DNA from: Flavobacteriales bacterium
Lineage (GTDB): Bacteria; Bacteroidota; Bacteroidia; Flavobacteriales_D; Sanyastnellaceae
Reading direction: 5' to 3'
Assembly (NCBI GenBank): GCA_029245065.1
Contig: JAQWQB010000066.1
Span: forward strand, 1-50,361
DNA: 50,361 nucleotides
Shown: positions 7,151-15,518 of the stretch, in pieces
Numbering within the stretch: the first letter of the stretch is position 1
Layout: each line of letters starts with the position of its first letter
Program-made: the position numbers and the translations under genes
The notes under the pieces: model-generated
The model's input: the letters and a program-made list of their open reading frames with translations, nothing else
The model's database searches: none
Told to the model about the DNA's origin: nothing

Positions 7151-7258
7151 GTCTGCAAGGCTGAAATACTTCAGCTCGATCATCCATCCTTTTTCATCTT
7201 CTACTTTTAGCAAAGATGATCTGCACGGACTGACCACCGGCATCGCCGGTGGTTTTTT
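7151..7258 (+). ncRNA. Predicted structured small RNA (three-way junction plus terminator)
   Basis: No coding frame explains this segment, yet it starts right after a good promoter and ends in a strong terminator. The RNA can fold as a three-way junction. The closing stem is GTC+TGCA (7151-7157) with TGCA and GAC (7222-7225, 7228-7230; 2-nt bulge). Hairpin 1 is GCTGAA-ATAC-TTCAGC (7160-7175). Hairpin 2 is ATCATC (7179-7184) with GATGAT (7215-7220). Then follows the terminator hairpin. It could be a stand-alone sRNA or a riboswitch-like leader with a default terminator for the CLC gene 52 bp downstream. It does not resemble the fluoride, TPP or SRP RNA motifs known to me. Confidence 0.6.
7233..7258 (+). 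terminator. Intrinsic terminator with no upstream gene on this strand
   Basis: ACCACCGGC - ATC - GCCGGTGGT followed by six T is a perfect 9-bp stem and U-tract. The nearest plus-strand gene upstream ends at 6190, so this terminator must serve a short RNA started near 7151 or act as an attenuator before the CLC gene. Confidence 0.88.
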
Positions 7259-7310
7259 ATGCGCTGTAACTTGATGATTCAAAAGAACACTTGCGTAAGT
7301 TTGTAGGGCC

Positions 7311-9083
7311 ATGAGAATCCTCCACCAGCTTCGGTATTACTTGTTTGGATTGCCACGTAAGCACGCCATCATTTTGATGAGCATTGCTGTTGGAATCGCT
7401 TCAGGTTTGGTGGCCGTGATTTTGAAAAATGCGGTTTTCGCCATTCAATTTGTACTGACTGATAACTTTGCTATTAGTGCTATAAACTGGGGGTATGCGC
7501 TGTATCCAGCCGTGGGAATTGCGCTCACATACCTCATCATCAGAAGGGTGCTCAAAGGCAATCATCCGGGGCCTGGAATTCCTTCTACACTGCATGCAAT
7601 TTCGAAACGGAAAGGGCAATTGAAGAGAAAGCAAATGTTTGCTTCGGTCATCACCAGTGTGTTTACAGTGGGTTTTGGTGGAAGTGCAGGACTAGAAGCC
7701 CCTGCAGTGCAGTCAACAGCAAGTATTGGGTCCAATTTGGCCTCTGCTTTTAAAATGAATTATAAAACCCGAATTCTGCTCATAGGATGTGCAGCTGCGG
7801 GTTCACTTGCGGCCATTTTCAAAGCGCCTATCGCAGCCATAATTTTCGCGGTCGAAGTCATCATGATTGACCTGACGACTGCCAGCCTAGTTCCCCTGCT
7901 CATGGCTTCGCTCTCTGCACTTTTAACCACCTATCTGTTCCTTGATAGCGACCAGTTGCTGCGTTTGGAGGAAGCCACACCATTCGAGTTCAAACACATT
8001 GCCTTGTACGTGTTTTTAGGGATTGGTTGTGGCGTGTTTTCAGTGTATTTCAATAAAATCTACTTATTCATTACCAGTCGCATTCAACGACTGAAAAAAC
8101 CAATGACAAGAATCCTGATTGGAGGATTGTTACTGGGGGTACTGACGCTTTTTTTTCCCGCTTTGTACGGAGAGGGTTATGATGTGATCAATGCATTTTT
8201 GCGCGACGATATTCGAGAGTCAACACTGAATTCAATGTTCTACGAAGTGGCAACAGATTCTTGGGTGATCTTGGCCTATTTGCTCGGATTGGTTGTTCTC
8301 AAGGCCATTGCAACGGGAATTACCCTCGGTTCAGGAGGTGTAGGAGGAATTTTCGCCCCAACCTTGTTCATGGGAGGCACATTCGGTTACCTTTTCGGAA
8401 AACTAGCTGATCGTTCCTTGTGGTTCGATTCATTGCCGGTTGGTAATTTTGCGTTGGTAGGTATGGCCGGACTCATGGCTGGTGTGCTTCATGCGCCACT
8501 GACATCAATCTTCCTAATCGCTGAAATTAGTGGAGGGTATGGGCTGTTTGTTCCGCTGATGATTTCGGCGGGCATTGCGTATTACACCAGTAAGCTGTTT
8601 AACAAGCACACTATATACACACAGGAATTAGCGGAGAGGGGCGAACTGATCACCCATAACAAGGACCAAGCAGTTCTCACGCTTATGTCGTTGCAAGACG
8701 AAATTGAAGACAATTTCACACCCATAGAGCCTGATTGGACATTGCGCCAAATGGTAAAGTCGGTCAGTATTTCAAAGCGAAATTTGTTCCCTGTCCTCGA
8801 TCATCAAAAACGATTGATTGGAGTGGTTTCCTTGGACGACATCAGGCCCATTATGTTTGATACGGAGCTATACGACGAAATGACTGTAGAGTCCATGATG
8901 TCCGTTCCCCCAGAGATGATTTATCTGTCTGATCGAATGGAAGAAGTGGTGAAAAAATTTGATGAGTCAGGCGCGTGGAATTTGCCGGTAATTGATGGCA
9001 AAGGGCAGTACATCGGATTTGTTTCCAAGTCAAGGCTATTCACGGTTTACCGTCAGGTGTTGATGGACGTGAGCAACGCATAA
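7311..9083 (+). CDS. CLC-family chloride channel/transporter with C-terminal CBS pair
   Basis: A 590-residue protein. The CLC membrane domain covers about residues 15-435 and contains the anion-filter motifs GPGIPSTL (normally GSGIP), GSAGLEAPAVQ with the gating Glu in place of GREGP, and GSGGVGGIFAPTLFMGG. Two CBS modules follow at about 455-590 (MSLQDEIEDNF.. and VESMMSVPPEM..VIDGKGQYIGFVSK). They usually sense nucleotides. CLC proteins move chloride, nitrate or fluoride, some in exchange for protons; ion choice cannot be read here. The gene lies 52 bp beyond a terminator-ending structured RNA that may control it. Confidence 0.92.
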   Translation: MRILHQLRYYLFGLPRKHAIILMSIAVGIASGLVAVILKNAVFAIQFVLTDNFAISAINWGYALYPAVGIALTYLIIRRVLKGNHPGPGIPSTLHAISKRKGQLKRKQMFASVITSVFTVGFGGSAGLEAPAVQSTASIGSNLASAFKMNYKTRILLIGCAAAGSLAAIFKAPIAAIIFAVEVIMIDLTTASLVPLLMASLSALLTTYLFLDSDQLLRLEEATPFEFKHIALYVFLGIGCGVFSVYFNKIYLFITSRIQRLKKPMTRILIGGLLLGVLTLFFPALYGEGYDVINAFLRDDIRESTLNSMFYEVATDSWVILAYLLGLVVLKAIATGITLGSGGVGGIFAPTLFMGGTFGYLFGKLADRSLWFDSLPVGNFALVGMAGLMAGVLHAPLTSIFLIAEISGGYGLFVPLMISAGIAYYTSKLFNKHTIYTQELAERGELITHNKDQAVLTLMSLQDEIEDNFTPIEPDWTLRQMVKSVSISKRNLFPVLDHQKRLIGVVSLDDIRPIMFDTELYDEMTVESMMSVPPEMIYLSDRMEEVVKKFDESGAWNLPVIDGKGQYIGFVSKSRLFTVYRQVLMDVSNA

Positions 9084-9114
9084 AAAAGCCCGTTGCAATT
9101 GCTTACAACGGGCT
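9082..9114 (-). terminator. Intrinsic terminator, mainly for the minus-strand peroxidase gene
   Basis: AGCCCGTTG (9087-9095) and CAACGGGCT (9106-9114) form a 9-bp stem. The A-run at 9082-9087 becomes the U-tract on the minus strand, so it terminates the peroxidase transcript. The plus side lacks a T-run. Confidence 0.8.
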
Positions 9115-9134
9115 CCAATCTTAATTCTTTTCGC

Positions 9135-10499
9135 TTACTCCATGCATCCTTGATCGATGATAGAGATGGCATCTGCATTCGGGAAACAGTTTCCTGAAGG
9201 AACCGAGCTTGGTGTATAACGCATCAAATTCGCATCATACAGTGCATACTCAATGAAGTTGGTCAAATCATCAATTTCTGATTCCGTTAATCCAAGTGGC
9301 TGAAATTCTTCAGCAAGCTGTGTCTCTGGAACATTGATGTTTTGAGGAACAGCGTTGTTCTTGTATTCAATCACCTCATGTACACTGTTGAAGTTTCCTC
9401 CGTGTCCGTAGAATGGTGAATCTTTCAAGTTGTACAACTGTGGTGTTTTGAACTTGTACATGTCCTCTGGGTTCTGCGTGAATCCACCACGACCTAAATC
9501 ATTGTCGTTGCCATTCACTACATCCGCTCCCGTAAGATCTTCCATACCTAAAGCGTGGAAAGACATACTGTTCAATGCTGGACCGTTGTGACAAGAGCCG
9601 CACTCCGCTTTTCCGAAGAAAGCAATCGCGCCTCGTTTCTCACTGTCTGACATGGCTGAAGTGTTTCCTTTCAACCAATCTTGCCAAGGCGCCTGGTTAG
9701 AGAGAATCGTTCTTTCGTAAGCAGCAATGGCCATACCCGCAGTTCTTGCAGTATAACGTGTTGCTTCTGGCCAGTCTGGAAACGCGATGTCGAAAAGGTC
9801 TTTGTACATGCCGTAATCCTGGCAAACTTGTTCGTCTACAACCAACCTGTGAACTGAAAGTCCAGCAATCGCTTGAATTTCCAATCCGTGGTGTCCGAAG
9901 TTGTTGTTGAAAATAGGCGTTCCTGGAGACCACTGATCTTCAGTTCCTACGTTCGGTCCAGTTGCACCAAATTGTCCATTCCAAAGCATTACCTCTTGGT
10001 AAGCTCCGTTCATAGCCGTTGGTGTACGAATTGGTTGAACATCCAAACTGTCAGAAGGATAGGCCGGGTGAGCTGAACGCCCTTCGCCTGCCATTCCAAA
10101 TCCAATACCACCTTCACCAATTCCTTGGCGCATGTTCGCTTGGAACCCTCCTTGCGCGTGATGGCAGCTTGCACAACTATAGGTCTGCAATCCTTCATCA
10201 GCAAGTTTTGGGTTTAAGCCAATACCTGTTTCGTGAAACAGCAATTTTCCAAGTTCAACCTTGGTGCTGTTCATGGGGTTCAATGGATCTTGAGGAATCA
10301 AGCTATACTGATAGCTTTCAGGCAACACATAGTGCTGCAGCCCTTCTCCTCCAGAGCTTTCTTCGAGTACAGCCCTTAGCTCCGCGTTTAAGTCGCGCGC
10401 ATCAGCCTGTTGCTCGTCAGCCCTGTCTTTCTTACAACCGGTCATTGATAGAGACACCAATGCACCGATGAAGAGAAACCTTACTGTGGTTAGTTTCAT
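9135..10499 (-). CDS. Di-heme cytochrome c peroxidase family lipoprotein
   Basis: A 454-residue protein. The N-terminus has a lipobox (SLSMTGC, Cys22), so it is probably an exported lipoprotein. Two CxxCH heme c sites are present: CASCH at residues 109-113 and CGSCH at 300-304. The second opens the EKRGAIAFFGKAECGSCHNGP motif of the CcpA/MauG family. These periplasmic enzymes reduce H2O2 with electrons from small cytochromes, though some members are oxidases. The length is above the roughly 330 residues of classical CcpA and fits the longer Bacteroidota forms. A palindrome between its -7 box and -33 region suggests regulated expression. Confidence 0.9.
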   Translation of the reverse strand: MKLTTVRFLFIGALVSLSMTGCKKDRADEQQADARDLNAELRAVLEESSGGEGLQHYVLPESYQYSLIPQDPLNPMNSTKVELGKLLFHETGIGLNPKLADEGLQTYSCASCHHAQGGFQANMRQGIGEGGIGFGMAGEGRSAHPAYPSDSLDVQPIRTPTAMNGAYQEVMLWNGQFGATGPNVGTEDQWSPGTPIFNNNFGHHGLEIQAIAGLSVHRLVVDEQVCQDYGMYKDLFDIAFPDWPEATRYTARTAGMAIAAYERTILSNQAPWQDWLKGNTSAMSDSEKRGAIAFFGKAECGSCHNGPALNSMSFHALGMEDLTGADVVNGNDNDLGRGGFTQNPEDMYKFKTPQLYNLKDSPFYGHGGNFNSVHEVIEYKNNAVPQNINVPETQLAEEFQPLGLTESEIDDLTNFIEYALYDANLMRYTPSSVPSGNCFPNADAISIIDQGCME

Positions 10500-10536
10500 C
10501 GAGTTAATTTATTACGTAAGTTGTTGTTAGTCGTCA

Positions 10537-10561
10537 CAAATATACAATTTTATCGATAAAA
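10537..10561 (-). promoter_or_regulatory. Peroxidase promoter with a 14-bp palindrome
   Basis: On the minus strand, TATATTTG (plus coordinates 10537-10544) is an exact -7 box about 38 bp before the peroxidase ATG. Immediately upstream, TTTTATCGATAAAA (10548-10561) is a perfect 14-bp palindrome inside the promoter spacer. A bound dimer would occlude RNA polymerase. The regulator is unknown. No consensus TTG is evident at -33, which fits an activated or tightly regulated promoter. Confidence 0.55.
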
Positions 10562-10581
10562 AATGACGATTCGTCGTACAT

Positions 10582-11343
10582 TTAATACAATAGATATGTA
10601 CGAGTAACATTGAAAAAAGTTTCTGGAGCTTCCGCATGAAGCCAGTGTCCAGCATCAGGAATCGTCTCTAATTGGTTGTTTGGAAAGTAGTGATTTAGAA
10701 ACGGAATGTCCTCATCCTGAATGTAATCAGATTTTCCGCCACGAATAAACAGGGTATCTGCTAGCGATATTTGTTGGTCTGTTTCTTCAACAATTTTTTC
10801 AATGGTATCGTTTAATACCGGCACATTGAACCGCCAAGCCAATTTCCCCTTCTCTTTCCAATACAAGTTCTTCAGCAAAAACTGTTTGACACCAGCTTCT
10901 TGAATAAACTGACTGAGATGCGCATCTACTTTAGACCGGGAAGTCAACGTTTCAAGATCAGCTGTGGTAAGCGCTTTTAGAATTTGTTGGTGATGAACAG
11001 GGTAACTTTTAGGAGCCATATCGGCTACAATGAGCTTGTCAATCATATAGCCATTTTCTGAGGCGAAAAGCATTGCTGTTTTTCCACCCATACTATGCCC
11101 TAACAAATGAAAGTCGTTCAAGTCTTCCTCTTCAACGAGCGCTTCCAGGTCTTCAGCCATGGCTTGGTACGAATGCGTTGCGTCATGTGGTGAATGCCCG
11201 TGGTTGCGTTGATCAATCAAGTACACTTTGAAATCTTCGGCGTACCTGCGTGCAAGAGTTTGCCAGTTGTCTCCTGAGCCAAATAGCCCATGTAAGATGA
11301 GCAACGGTTTGCCTTCGCCTAAAGTTTTAAAGAAAAGTTTCAT
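10582..11343 (-). CDS. Alpha/beta-fold hydrolase (YbfF-like esterase)
   Basis: A 253-residue alpha/beta hydrolase. [11 protein letters not shown] (residues 18-27) forms the oxyanion loop, [10 protein letters not shown] follows beta-strand 4, and the nucleophile elbow GHSMGG places Ser at 84. An Asp (GGKSDYI) and a late His ([12 protein letters not shown]) complete the triad. The pattern matches the YbfF/ABHD11 group of small esterases; the natural substrate is unknown. Its start overlaps the pdxJ stop by 4 bp (ATGA), so the two are translated together. A functional link to vitamin B6 synthesis is not established. Confidence 0.9.
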   Translation of the reverse strand: MKLFFKTLGEGKPLLILHGLFGSGDNWQTLARRYAEDFKVYLIDQRNHGHSPHDATHSYQAMAEDLEALVEEEDLNDFHLLGHSMGGKTAMLFASENGYMIDKLIVADMAPKSYPVHHQQILKALTTADLETLTSRSKVDAHLSQFIQEAGVKQFLLKNLYWKEKGKLAWRFNVPVLNDTIEKIVEETDQQISLADTLFIRGGKSDYIQDEDIPFLNHYFPNNQLETIPDAGHWLHAEAPETFFNVTRTYLLY

Positions 11344-12068
11344 GCTTCTAAGGTGCGGAGGTATTGCTGAATGGTGTTTTCTAATCCGAAGTACAATGCA
11401 TCACTAATGAGCGCGTGGCCAATAGAAACCTCGAGTAATCCTGGGACGTGCTGCGCAAAAAAACGGAGGTTTTGCAAATTAAGATCGTGCCCAGCGTTCA
11501 AACCAAGTCCGATTTCTTGCGCAATTTCACCAGCGCGTGCAAATGGAGCAACGGCTTTGGCTGGGTCAGTAGGGAAGAGGTCGGCAAATGGTTCGGTGTA
11601 GAGTTCTATGCGATCCGTTCCTGTTTCCTTTGCCGCATGAATGTGTGCTTCTTCGGTTCCCAAAAAGATACTTGTACGTATACCTTGGGAATGCAATCGG
11701 TCAATGATTTCTTTTAGTTCTGCCTTTCGAGCAACCGTGTCCCAACCTGCATTGCTAGTCAATGCCCCAGGAGGGTCAGGAACGAGTGTTACTTGATGTG
11801 GTAGAACTTCTTCGACCAATTTTAAAAACGATTCGTTCGGATATCCTTCCACATTAAATTCTGTTTGAACCAGTGGTTTAAGCTGGCGAACATCGGCGTA
11901 GCGAATGTGCCTCTCGTCGGGTCTAGGGTGAACTGTTATTCCTTGAGCGCCAAATGCTTCGCAGTTTTTAGCTGCTGCTGTTACACTCGGTGTGTTGCCG
12001 CCTCGTGCATTTCTTAACGTCGCAATTTTGTTGATGTTGACGCTAAGTCGAACAAGATTTTTTTTCAT
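11340..12068 (-). CDS. pdxJ: Pyridoxine 5'-phosphate synthase
   Basis: A 242-residue TIM-barrel enzyme. It condenses 1-deoxyxylulose 5-phosphate with 3-amino-2-oxopropyl phosphate to pyridoxine 5'-phosphate in the DXP-dependent vitamin B6 pathway. Diagnostic segments include [35 protein letters not shown] (catalytic His region), [28 protein letters not shown] and [13 protein letters not shown]. Length is normal for PdxJ. It is followed in the operon by an overlapping esterase gene and divergent from the CBS-nadK operon across a region holding an inverted repeat. Confidence 0.96.
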   Translation of the reverse strand: MKKNLVRLSVNINKIATLRNARGGNTPSVTAAAKNCEAFGAQGITVHPRPDERHIRYADVRQLKPLVQTEFNVEGYPNESFLKLVEEVLPHQVTLVPDPPGALTSNAGWDTVARKAELKEIIDRLHSQGIRTSIFLGTEEAHIHAAKETGTDRIELYTEPFADLFPTDPAKAVAPFARAGEIAQEIGLGLNAGHDLNLQNLRFFAQHVPGLLEVSIGHALISDALYFGLENTIQQYLRTLEA

Positions 12069-12126
12069 GTGTTAAACAACTTGTGCAAAAAAATGACGTC
12101 TTATAAGTAGATGTCCCTATTTGCCC

Positions 12127-12152
12127 GTTAACTTCGAAGTGCCAAAGTTAAC
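12127..12152. promoter_or_regulatory. Inverted repeat in the pdxJ / CBS-nadK divergent region
   Basis: GTTAACTT - 10 nt - AAGTTAAC has perfect 8-bp arms. It lies 59 bp upstream of pdxJ and 27 bp upstream of the TTG start of the CBS gene, where it could control either or both. No regulator gene is adjacent. Confidence 0.45.
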
Positions 12153-12178
12153 GTGTTCATACTTCAAGACCTACTCAT

Positions 12179-12835
12179 TTGATTATAGACAAAATCATAT
12201 CACACGAATTGCCTTCACTTGTTCTAAATGACAAGATCGAAACCGCTTTGCAGTACTTGGATGACTGGAAAGTGAGTCATCTGCCTGTGGTGGATGGGCC
12301 GAATCTCGTTGGGCTACTTGATGAAAATACGTTGCTTGGGTATGATGATGAGAAAGTTCGAATTCAGGAGTTGCCTCTTCTCGAACATCGTGTAAACAAG
12401 GAAGATCACATTTTTGAAGTCATTAAAATCATTTCTGACTTCAAGCTGTCAACTGTTCCTGTTGTGGGCGAAGAAGGAAGGTACCTCGGAGAAATCAGTC
12501 TAAGTTCTGTAATGGGTTACTTAGCTGAAATGGATTCAGTGCGAAGTGAAGGTGCAGTGATTGTGCTGGAAATGAACATGGTTGATTATTCGCTGGTCGA
12601 AATTGCACGATTGGTAGAAGAAAATGACGCGAAAATACTGAGTGCTACCATCACGAACCTCGAAGGAAGCAGGCTTTCAGAAGTGTCTTTGAAGATCAAT
12701 AAAACGGCTATTCGCGGGATTATTCAGGGTTTCCAACGATTTGATTATAAGATCAAAGCATTTTACGATGCGCCGAATTATGAAGATGATATGCGCAGAC
12801 GTTACGATGAATTAATGCGTTACTTAGATATCTAA
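12179..12835 (+). CDS. CBS-pair protein with C-terminal ACT-like domain
   Basis: A 218-residue protein with two CBS modules in about residues 1-125 (KIETALQYLDDWKVSHLPVV and FEVIKIISDFKLSTVPVVGE). An ACT-like ligand-binding region follows at about 130-200 (EGAVIVLEMNMVDYSLVEIA). No enzyme domain is present, so it is probably an adenylate-sensing regulator. The frame has no upstream ATG between the in-frame TAA at 12149 and TTG at 12179, so a TTG start is required. It precedes nadK by 27 bp, an arrangement common in Flavobacteria that suggests a regulatory tie to NAD(P) levels (inference). Confidence 0.85.
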   Translation: MIIDKIISHELPSLVLNDKIETALQYLDDWKVSHLPVVDGPNLVGLLDENTLLGYDDEKVRIQELPLLEHRVNKEDHIFEVIKIISDFKLSTVPVVGEEGRYLGEISLSSVMGYLAEMDSVRSEGAVIVLEMNMVDYSLVEIARLVEENDAKILSATITNLEGSRLSEVSLKINKTAIRGIIQGFQRFDYKIKAFYDAPNYEDDMRRRYDELMRYLDI

Positions 12836-12862
12836 GCGCTCCTTTGCTACCTTCGTAGTTCT

Positions 12863-13744
12863 ATGAACATTGCGATTTACGGTAAACACTTTACAAGTGA
12901 ATTTGATTCGGCCATTCGGGACCTGCTGCAACTCTTGCGGACAAGGAATCACCGCGTGACTATTTATGAGCCGTTTACCACGTTTCTCCAATACCGAGAT
13001 TTACTCTTCGACCCAAGTCAATTTGCTGTTTTCAGTGATTACACCGGTGTAGCTGATTGTGATGTGTGCATCTCAATTGGAGGAGATGGAACCTTGCTCG
13101 ATACCGCTAGTTTAATTCGCGACTCAAATGTTCCTGTACTGGGAATCAACACTGGGCGATTGGGTTTCTTGTCGAATATATCGACTGAAAAAATCGAAGA
13201 TGCCATTGACACCTTGGAAGCAGGGAAGTATACGATTGACAATCGTTCGTTGATTCAAGTGGAAGCAGAAGGAGTGCTGCTAGGCGATTTTCCTTTCGCC
13301 CTAAATGAAGTGACCATTCATAAGAAAGACAGGTCTAGTATGGTCAAGGTCCATGCATACATGGAAGATCAATTCATTAATACCTACTGGGCAGACGGAT
13401 TGATTGTAGCAACCCCAACAGGGTCAACAGCTTACAGTTTGAGTTGCGGAGGCCCCATCGTGATGCCGGGCTCAGAAAACTTCATTCTAACACCCATTGC
13501 TCCGCATAATTTGAATGTACGTCCGCTAGTGGTGCCGTGCAATAGGTGCATTCGCCTGTGCGCCGATGGCCGTGAAGAAGACTACCTACTCACCTTAGAT
13601 TCAAGATCGTTTACCATTAGTGCGAAAGACGAAGTGAAACTCACTTCAGCCAAGTTTGAGTTAAAGTTGTTGAACTTGCCATCACAGCATTTTTTCCAGA
13701 CCATTCGTAACAAGATGCTCTGGGGAATCGATAAAAGGAACTAA
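12863..13744 (+). CDS. nadK: NAD kinase
   Basis: A 293-residue ATP-NAD kinase producing NADP+ from NAD+. The signature GGDGT lies at residues 73-77. The NE motif (ALNEVTIHKKD), the glycine-rich TPTGSTAYSLSCGGPI segment and the C-terminal strand LTLDSRSFTI are all in place. Length is typical. It is cytosolic and follows the CBS/ACT protein gene closely. The DUF6089-uppS-bamA block begins downstream with its own -7 box. Confidence 0.96.
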   Translation: MNIAIYGKHFTSEFDSAIRDLLQLLRTRNHRVTIYEPFTTFLQYRDLLFDPSQFAVFSDYTGVADCDVCISIGGDGTLLDTASLIRDSNVPVLGINTGRLGFLSNISTEKIEDAIDTLEAGKYTIDNRSLIQVEAEGVLLGDFPFALNEVTIHKKDRSSMVKVHAYMEDQFINTYWADGLIVATPTGSTAYSLSCGGPIVMPGSENFILTPIAPHNLNVRPLVVPCNRCIRLCADGREEDYLLTLDSRSFTISAKDEVKLTSAKFELKLLNLPSQHFFQTIRNKMLWGIDKRN

Positions 13745-13753
13745 CTCTTTGCG

Positions 13754-13761
13754 TATTTTTG
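13754..13761 (+). promoter_or_regulatory. -7 box (TATTTTTG) upstream of the DUF6089 gene
   Basis: TATTTTTG is an exact TAnnTTTG match, 33 bp before the ATG at 13795. No TTG at proper spacing was found, so only the -7 element is supported. Confidence 0.5.
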
Positions 13762-13794
13762 CAACACATTTTGATTCTGAACGTTAACAACGTG

Positions 13795-14646
13795 ATGCCC
13801 AACCAATTTAAATACATCCTCGGTATTCTCTTTTTCTCTTGTATGACAGCTTCGTCATTCGGACAAAAAGCCATGGACTCAAGCAGGGAATTCGGTCTTG
13901 TCTTCGGAACAGGATACTACATTGGTGACCTCAATCCAGATAAGCACTTTGGAGGGGACACGAAGCTTGGTGCTGGACTCATGTACCGAGAAAACTTCAA
14001 TAAAAGATGGTCTGTTAAAGGTCAGTTCTTTTATGGGCGAATTGGCGCATCAGACGCCAGAGCCGAAGATCCGTGGATGGTCAATCGAAACCTCAGTTTT
14101 CGAAATGAAATTCTTGAAGGAGCCATTCAGGCCGAGTTAAATTATGTCGATTATCAGATTGCTAACAAGCGAGCGAAATTTTCACCTTACCTCTTTTTAG
14201 GGATTGCATTGTATTCGCACAAACCACAAGCCGAGTTTGAAGGAAAGTGGTTCGATCTGCAGCCTCTAGGAACAGAAGGACAAGGTACAACTGAAGGGGG
14301 TGAAGCATATTCACTCAATGGGTTGGCTTTCCCGTTTGGGGTTGGATTTAAGTTCAATCTCTTCTCCATTGTAGCGCTGAGTGGGGAATGGGGGATTCGA
14401 AAGACGTATACTGATTACCTCGATGATGTCAGTGGCGCCTATGTTAGTCCGGTGGTTTTAGCCACCGAAAACGGACAGCTGTCTGCTGCGCTTTCAGACC
14501 GTAGTTTATCGGTTCCTGATGGCCTTACCGGCAACGATGGTCTCGCCCGAGGAGATGCAGGCCGAAATGACTGGTACAGCTTCGCAACGCTAACTTTATC
14601 CATTCGTCTGGGCAAACCGCGAACTTCGTGTGACTGGATCAGATAA
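13795..14646 (+). CDS. DUF6089 family outer-membrane beta-barrel-like protein
   Basis: The ATG at 13795 is chosen because the upstream in-frame TTG at 13759 overlaps the -7 box. The 283-residue product opens with a signal peptide (YILGILFFSCMTASSFG) followed by alternating strands such as EFGLVFGTGYYIGDLNP and SVKGQFFYGRIG. The closing strand (YSFATLTLSIRLG) is typical of a small barrel. DUF6089 proteins are Bacteroidota-specific and sit beside uppS and bamA, as here. The function is unknown; an envelope role is inferred from location. Confidence 0.85.
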   Translation: MPNQFKYILGILFFSCMTASSFGQKAMDSSREFGLVFGTGYYIGDLNPDKHFGGDTKLGAGLMYRENFNKRWSVKGQFFYGRIGASDARAEDPWMVNRNLSFRNEILEGAIQAELNYVDYQIANKRAKFSPYLFLGIALYSHKPQAEFEGKWFDLQPLGTEGQGTTEGGEAYSLNGLAFPFGVGFKFNLFSIVALSGEWGIRKTYTDYLDDVSGAYVSPVVLATENGQLSAALSDRSLSVPDGLTGNDGLARGDAGRNDWYSFATLTLSIRLGKPRTSCDWIR

Positions 14647-14664
14647 GATGTTCATTTTTTAGGG

Positions 14665-14722
14665 TACATTTGCCAAACTTTTTCCGAGTAGCACCTTGTT
14701 AATTTGTGTTATTCGCGAATAA
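14665..14722 (+). promoter_or_regulatory. uppS leader: -7 box and 14-bp palindrome
   Basis: TACATTTG (14665-14672) is an exact -7 match about 100 bp before the uppS ATG. Within the resulting leader, TTATTCGCGAATAA (14709-14722) is a perfect palindrome, and the box-like TTAATTTG lies just before it. The palindrome may be an operator for the uppS-bamA operon. No -33 TTG is clear. Confidence 0.45.
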
Positions 14723-14774
14723 GAATGCAATTTTTGTTCGTTCTACCAATGACCAAAACAACGGCGTGCTTTAA

Positions 14775-15518
14775 ATGAGTGAAATACACGGCATAGATAG
14801 TACTCGTGTTCCAAAACATGTAGCCATGATTATGGACGGAAATGGACGATGGGCCAAAGAAAAGGGCCAGGATCGTATTTTCGGACATTTCAATGGCGTG
14901 AAAGCCGTGCGCGCATCTCTCAAAGCAGCCCGAAGAGCAGGTGTGAAATACCTCACCTTGTATGCCTTTTCTACTGAGAATTGGAATCGCCCAAAAGAAG
15001 AGGTTGAAGCACTGATGGACCTGTTGGTTCAGACCATTGTTCAAGAGGTCAAAGAATTGGATAACAATGACGTCAGGCTGAATGCCATTGGTGACCTGGA
15101 AAGTTTACCAGGATCATGTCATGCAGAACTTCAAACGGCCATTGATCAAACAAAAGACAACGACGGAATAGAATTAATTCTTGCTTTGAGCTACAGCGCT
15201 CGATGGGAATTGGTACGTGCCGTTCAGAATATAGTTAAAGACAACATCTCACCTGATGCTGTGAGCGAAGAACTAATCGGCTCTTACTTGTGTACACATT
15301 CCATACCAGATCCGGAATTGGTTATCCGTACGAGTGGCGAGCACCGCGTTAGCAACTTCCTCCTTTGGCAAATTGCCTACTCCGAACTTTATTTCACTGC
15401 GAAGTACTGGCCAGACTTTCGCGAAGAAGACTTCTTTGATGCGCTTCGTGATTATCAAAGCCGTGAGCGACGGTTCGGAAAAACAGCAGAACAGATCACT
15501 CAAACAGGTAACGAATGA
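14775..15518 (+). CDS. uppS: Isoprenyl transferase (undecaprenyl diphosphate synthase)
   Basis: A 247-residue cis-prenyltransferase that extends farnesyl diphosphate to undecaprenyl diphosphate, the lipid carrier for peptidoglycan and O-antigen. HVAMIMDGNGRWAKEKG carries the catalytic Asp21. FGHFNGVKAVR, LTLYAFSTENWNRP and the C-terminal PDPELVIRTSGEHRVSNFLLWQIAYSE-type block (about residues 178-204) are conserved; the usual RTSGE..LSNFL reads RVSNFL. Its stop overlaps the bamA start (ATGA), so synthesis of the lipid carrier and the barrel assembly factor is coupled. Confidence 0.95.
   Translation: MSEIHGIDSTRVPKHVAMIMDGNGRWAKEKGQDRIFGHFNGVKAVRASLKAARRAGVKYLTLYAFSTENWNRPKEEVEALMDLLVQTIVQEVKELDNNDVRLNAIGDLESLPGSCHAELQTAIDQTKDNDGIELILALSYSARWELVRAVQNIVKDNISPDAVSEELIGSYLCTHSIPDPELVIRTSGEHRVSNFLLWQIAYSELYFTAKYWPDFREEDFFDALRDYQSRERRFGKTAEQITQTGNE

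Noticed and set aside
7150-7310. Fluoride riboswitch before the CLC gene
   Set aside because: The known fluoride riboswitch sequence pattern (GGNGATGG start and the conserved pseudoknot bases) is not present; only a generic structured RNA can be supported.
7127-7312. 61-codon minus-strand ORF over the small-RNA region
   Set aside because: It covers the promoter, terminator and CLC start region, has no domain and its composition reflects the palindromic terminator; it is a shadow frame.
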